Source: Epiperipatus broadwayi
Lineage: Eukaryota; Onychophora; Udeonychophora; Euonychophora; Peripatidae
Length of the DNA stretch: 64,000 nucleotides
Assembly (NCBI GenBank): GCA_028023455.1
Contig: JAQFVV010006313.1
Location: 2,238,992 to 2,302,991 of the forward strand
Reading direction: 5' to 3'
In this document: piece by piece, positions 59,371-64,000 of the stretch
How the letters are laid out: the number at the start of each line of letters is the position of its first letter
How positions within the stretch are numbered: the first letter of the stretch is position 1
Made by a program: the position numbers and the translations under genes
The notes under the pieces: generated by a model
The model's database searches: none
The model's input: only the letters and a program-made list of their open reading frames with translations
Told to the model about the DNA's origin: nothing

Positions 59371-59458
<88 letters not shown>
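59359..59458. repeat. (AT)n microsatellite inside PLE2 RT (copy B)
   Basis: AT run interrupted once by TTTTTT near its left end; the copy A allele is uninterrupted and about 20 bp longer. Confidence 0.97.
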
Positions 59459-59460
<2 letters not shown>

Positions 59461-60409
59461 GATGTTTTTATTTGTGAAAAACAAGATTTAATAATCAATT
59501 TATTTAATGAATTAAATCAGATTAAGAATATAAAGTGGGTGCAATTCCATAAAATTATTGGATATTCAAGTTACAGGTAATGATTACAATTTGGATTATT
59601 TTATGTTAATTAAATCAATTGAAACTAGAAGTTTTATTCTATATGAATCACATGTACCTATAAGTCATAAGTTGTCTGAATTAAAATCATTCTTATTTCA
59701 AAATGAAAAATTATGCAAATATTCGAGTGATAAAATAAAATATGTATATTTATTTATTAAGGATTTGTTGAAAATTGGTTATTATAAAAATCATATTACT
59801 AAAATTCTTAAAAAATTTAAAAGGAATCAACAATGTAATAAAATTAAAAATAAAAATAATATCAAAATGAAATGGATTTTAATGTCATTTATATCAGATG
59901 AGCAATGGTTTGTGTCATATTGCTTTTTTCTCAACAAATAAAATAAATAGATTATTTAATAATTCTAAAATTCAAAATTCAAATTTTAATCAAAATTGTA
60001 TTATATATAAATTGATATGTAAATGTGGTTTACAATATATTAGTGAATCTAAGTGTACATTCGAGAAGAGAATAAAAGAGGATATGTTTTTATAGAATAG
60101 AATTTAAAAAGAAAATCAATTAGGAAGAGATGTAAATAAATCTTAGTCATCCTTTATATTTGATCATAAATTTTGTCAATATGGATTTTAATTTGATTAC
60201 AAAAATATGAAAATTATTCAAATTGAATGTTGCCACAACAAACATAAAATAAAATAGTCGATGTTGATTCCAAGAAATCATCAAATGTTAATGAATCGGC
60301 TGTCATCAAATGTTAAAATAACAGAATTGTGGGAAATCTGAATTGAGTTATGGGTATTGTGAAAGTTGTCTCATTTTGATTATACAAGGTTATATAGTTG
60401 ATAAAGACT

Positions 60410-60511
<102 letters not shown>

Positions 60512-60924
60512 AAAGTACTTCTAAAGATAATATAATTTATGTGAAATTTCATTTTTTTTGTGTATATATTGATTTCAATATTACATATATTGTGGAACAA
60601 ATACAGACATCAAACTTAATTTATTATATATATTCTGTGTGTGTGTGTAATGATATGATATATATAGCAAACAAAAGATTCTATGAATGAATCAATGATC
60701 ACTAACTCATATTCATGTGTGCAACATCCTTATAAACATTACCACAGACAATACAAAGTTGAACGTCATTATCTATGTGATTAAAGTAATTTTCACATCA
60801 CAACAATTGCTGATGTTTGCATATATGCCTTTTCTTTTATCATGCTGAGGCCAGGGACATATATAAGATTCTTAAAAACTAAAATTGATAATTGTGGTAA
60901 ACAAGATTCAAATGTGAGAGGTAA

Positions 60925-64000
<3,076 letters not shown>

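Overview
The window is extremely AT-rich, non-coding eukaryotic DNA made almost entirely of transposable-element copies, their decayed remains and very long microsatellites. I find no host gene that I can support. The mix of APE-type LINEs with (TAA)n tails, a PHD-finger CR1/Jockey-type LINE, Penelope-like elements and huge TATC/TGTC and AT arrays fits an invertebrate genome. A mollusc, possibly a cephalopod, is my best guess, but this is inference from composition and repeat style and not from a marker gene.

Region 1 (1-14229) is a nested LINE cluster. An unclassified repeat (called R1 here) abuts the 3' end of a truncated Tx1-like LINE whose (TAA)n tail ends at 2567. A second, nearly full-length LINE of the same family starts at the very next base (2568-8193), with ORF1 (zinc knuckle plus AT-hook) and ORF2 (endonuclease, RT, C-terminal zinc motif) broken only by homopolymer frameshifts. 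A CR1/Jockey-type LINE on the minus strand (8194-13803) sits inside the (TAA)n tail of that second LINE, which resumes at 13804-13973.

Region 2 (14230-35400, 'copy A') and region 4 (38711-61898, 'copy B') are two near-identical copies of the same ~21 kb sequence, in the same order and orientation. They are separated by 2.8 kb of unshared sequence and a run of exactly 500 Ns, and copy B begins at the first base after the gap. Each copy holds short inverted and direct repeats, a TATC array, a decayed gag-like ORF next to a decayed LINE of the family seen in region 1, a foldback element, an R1 copy, a small hairpin, and two broken Penelope-like elements with inverted arms. The copies differ by single-base indels, microsatellite lengths (TATC array about 950 versus 140 bp) and a 2,761-bp insertion present only in copy B with a 4-bp target duplication. 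This looks like two haplotypes placed in tandem by scaffolding, although a real recent tandem duplication cannot be excluded.

Region 3 (35401-38210) and region 5 (61899-64000) are the sequences flanking the two copies on the right. They are unrelated to each other by eye and hold nothing I can name apart from one weak tRNA-like SINE candidate. The least expected signal in the window is the set of hairpins in R1, whose loops are conserved between diverged copies while the stems change in a compensatory way.
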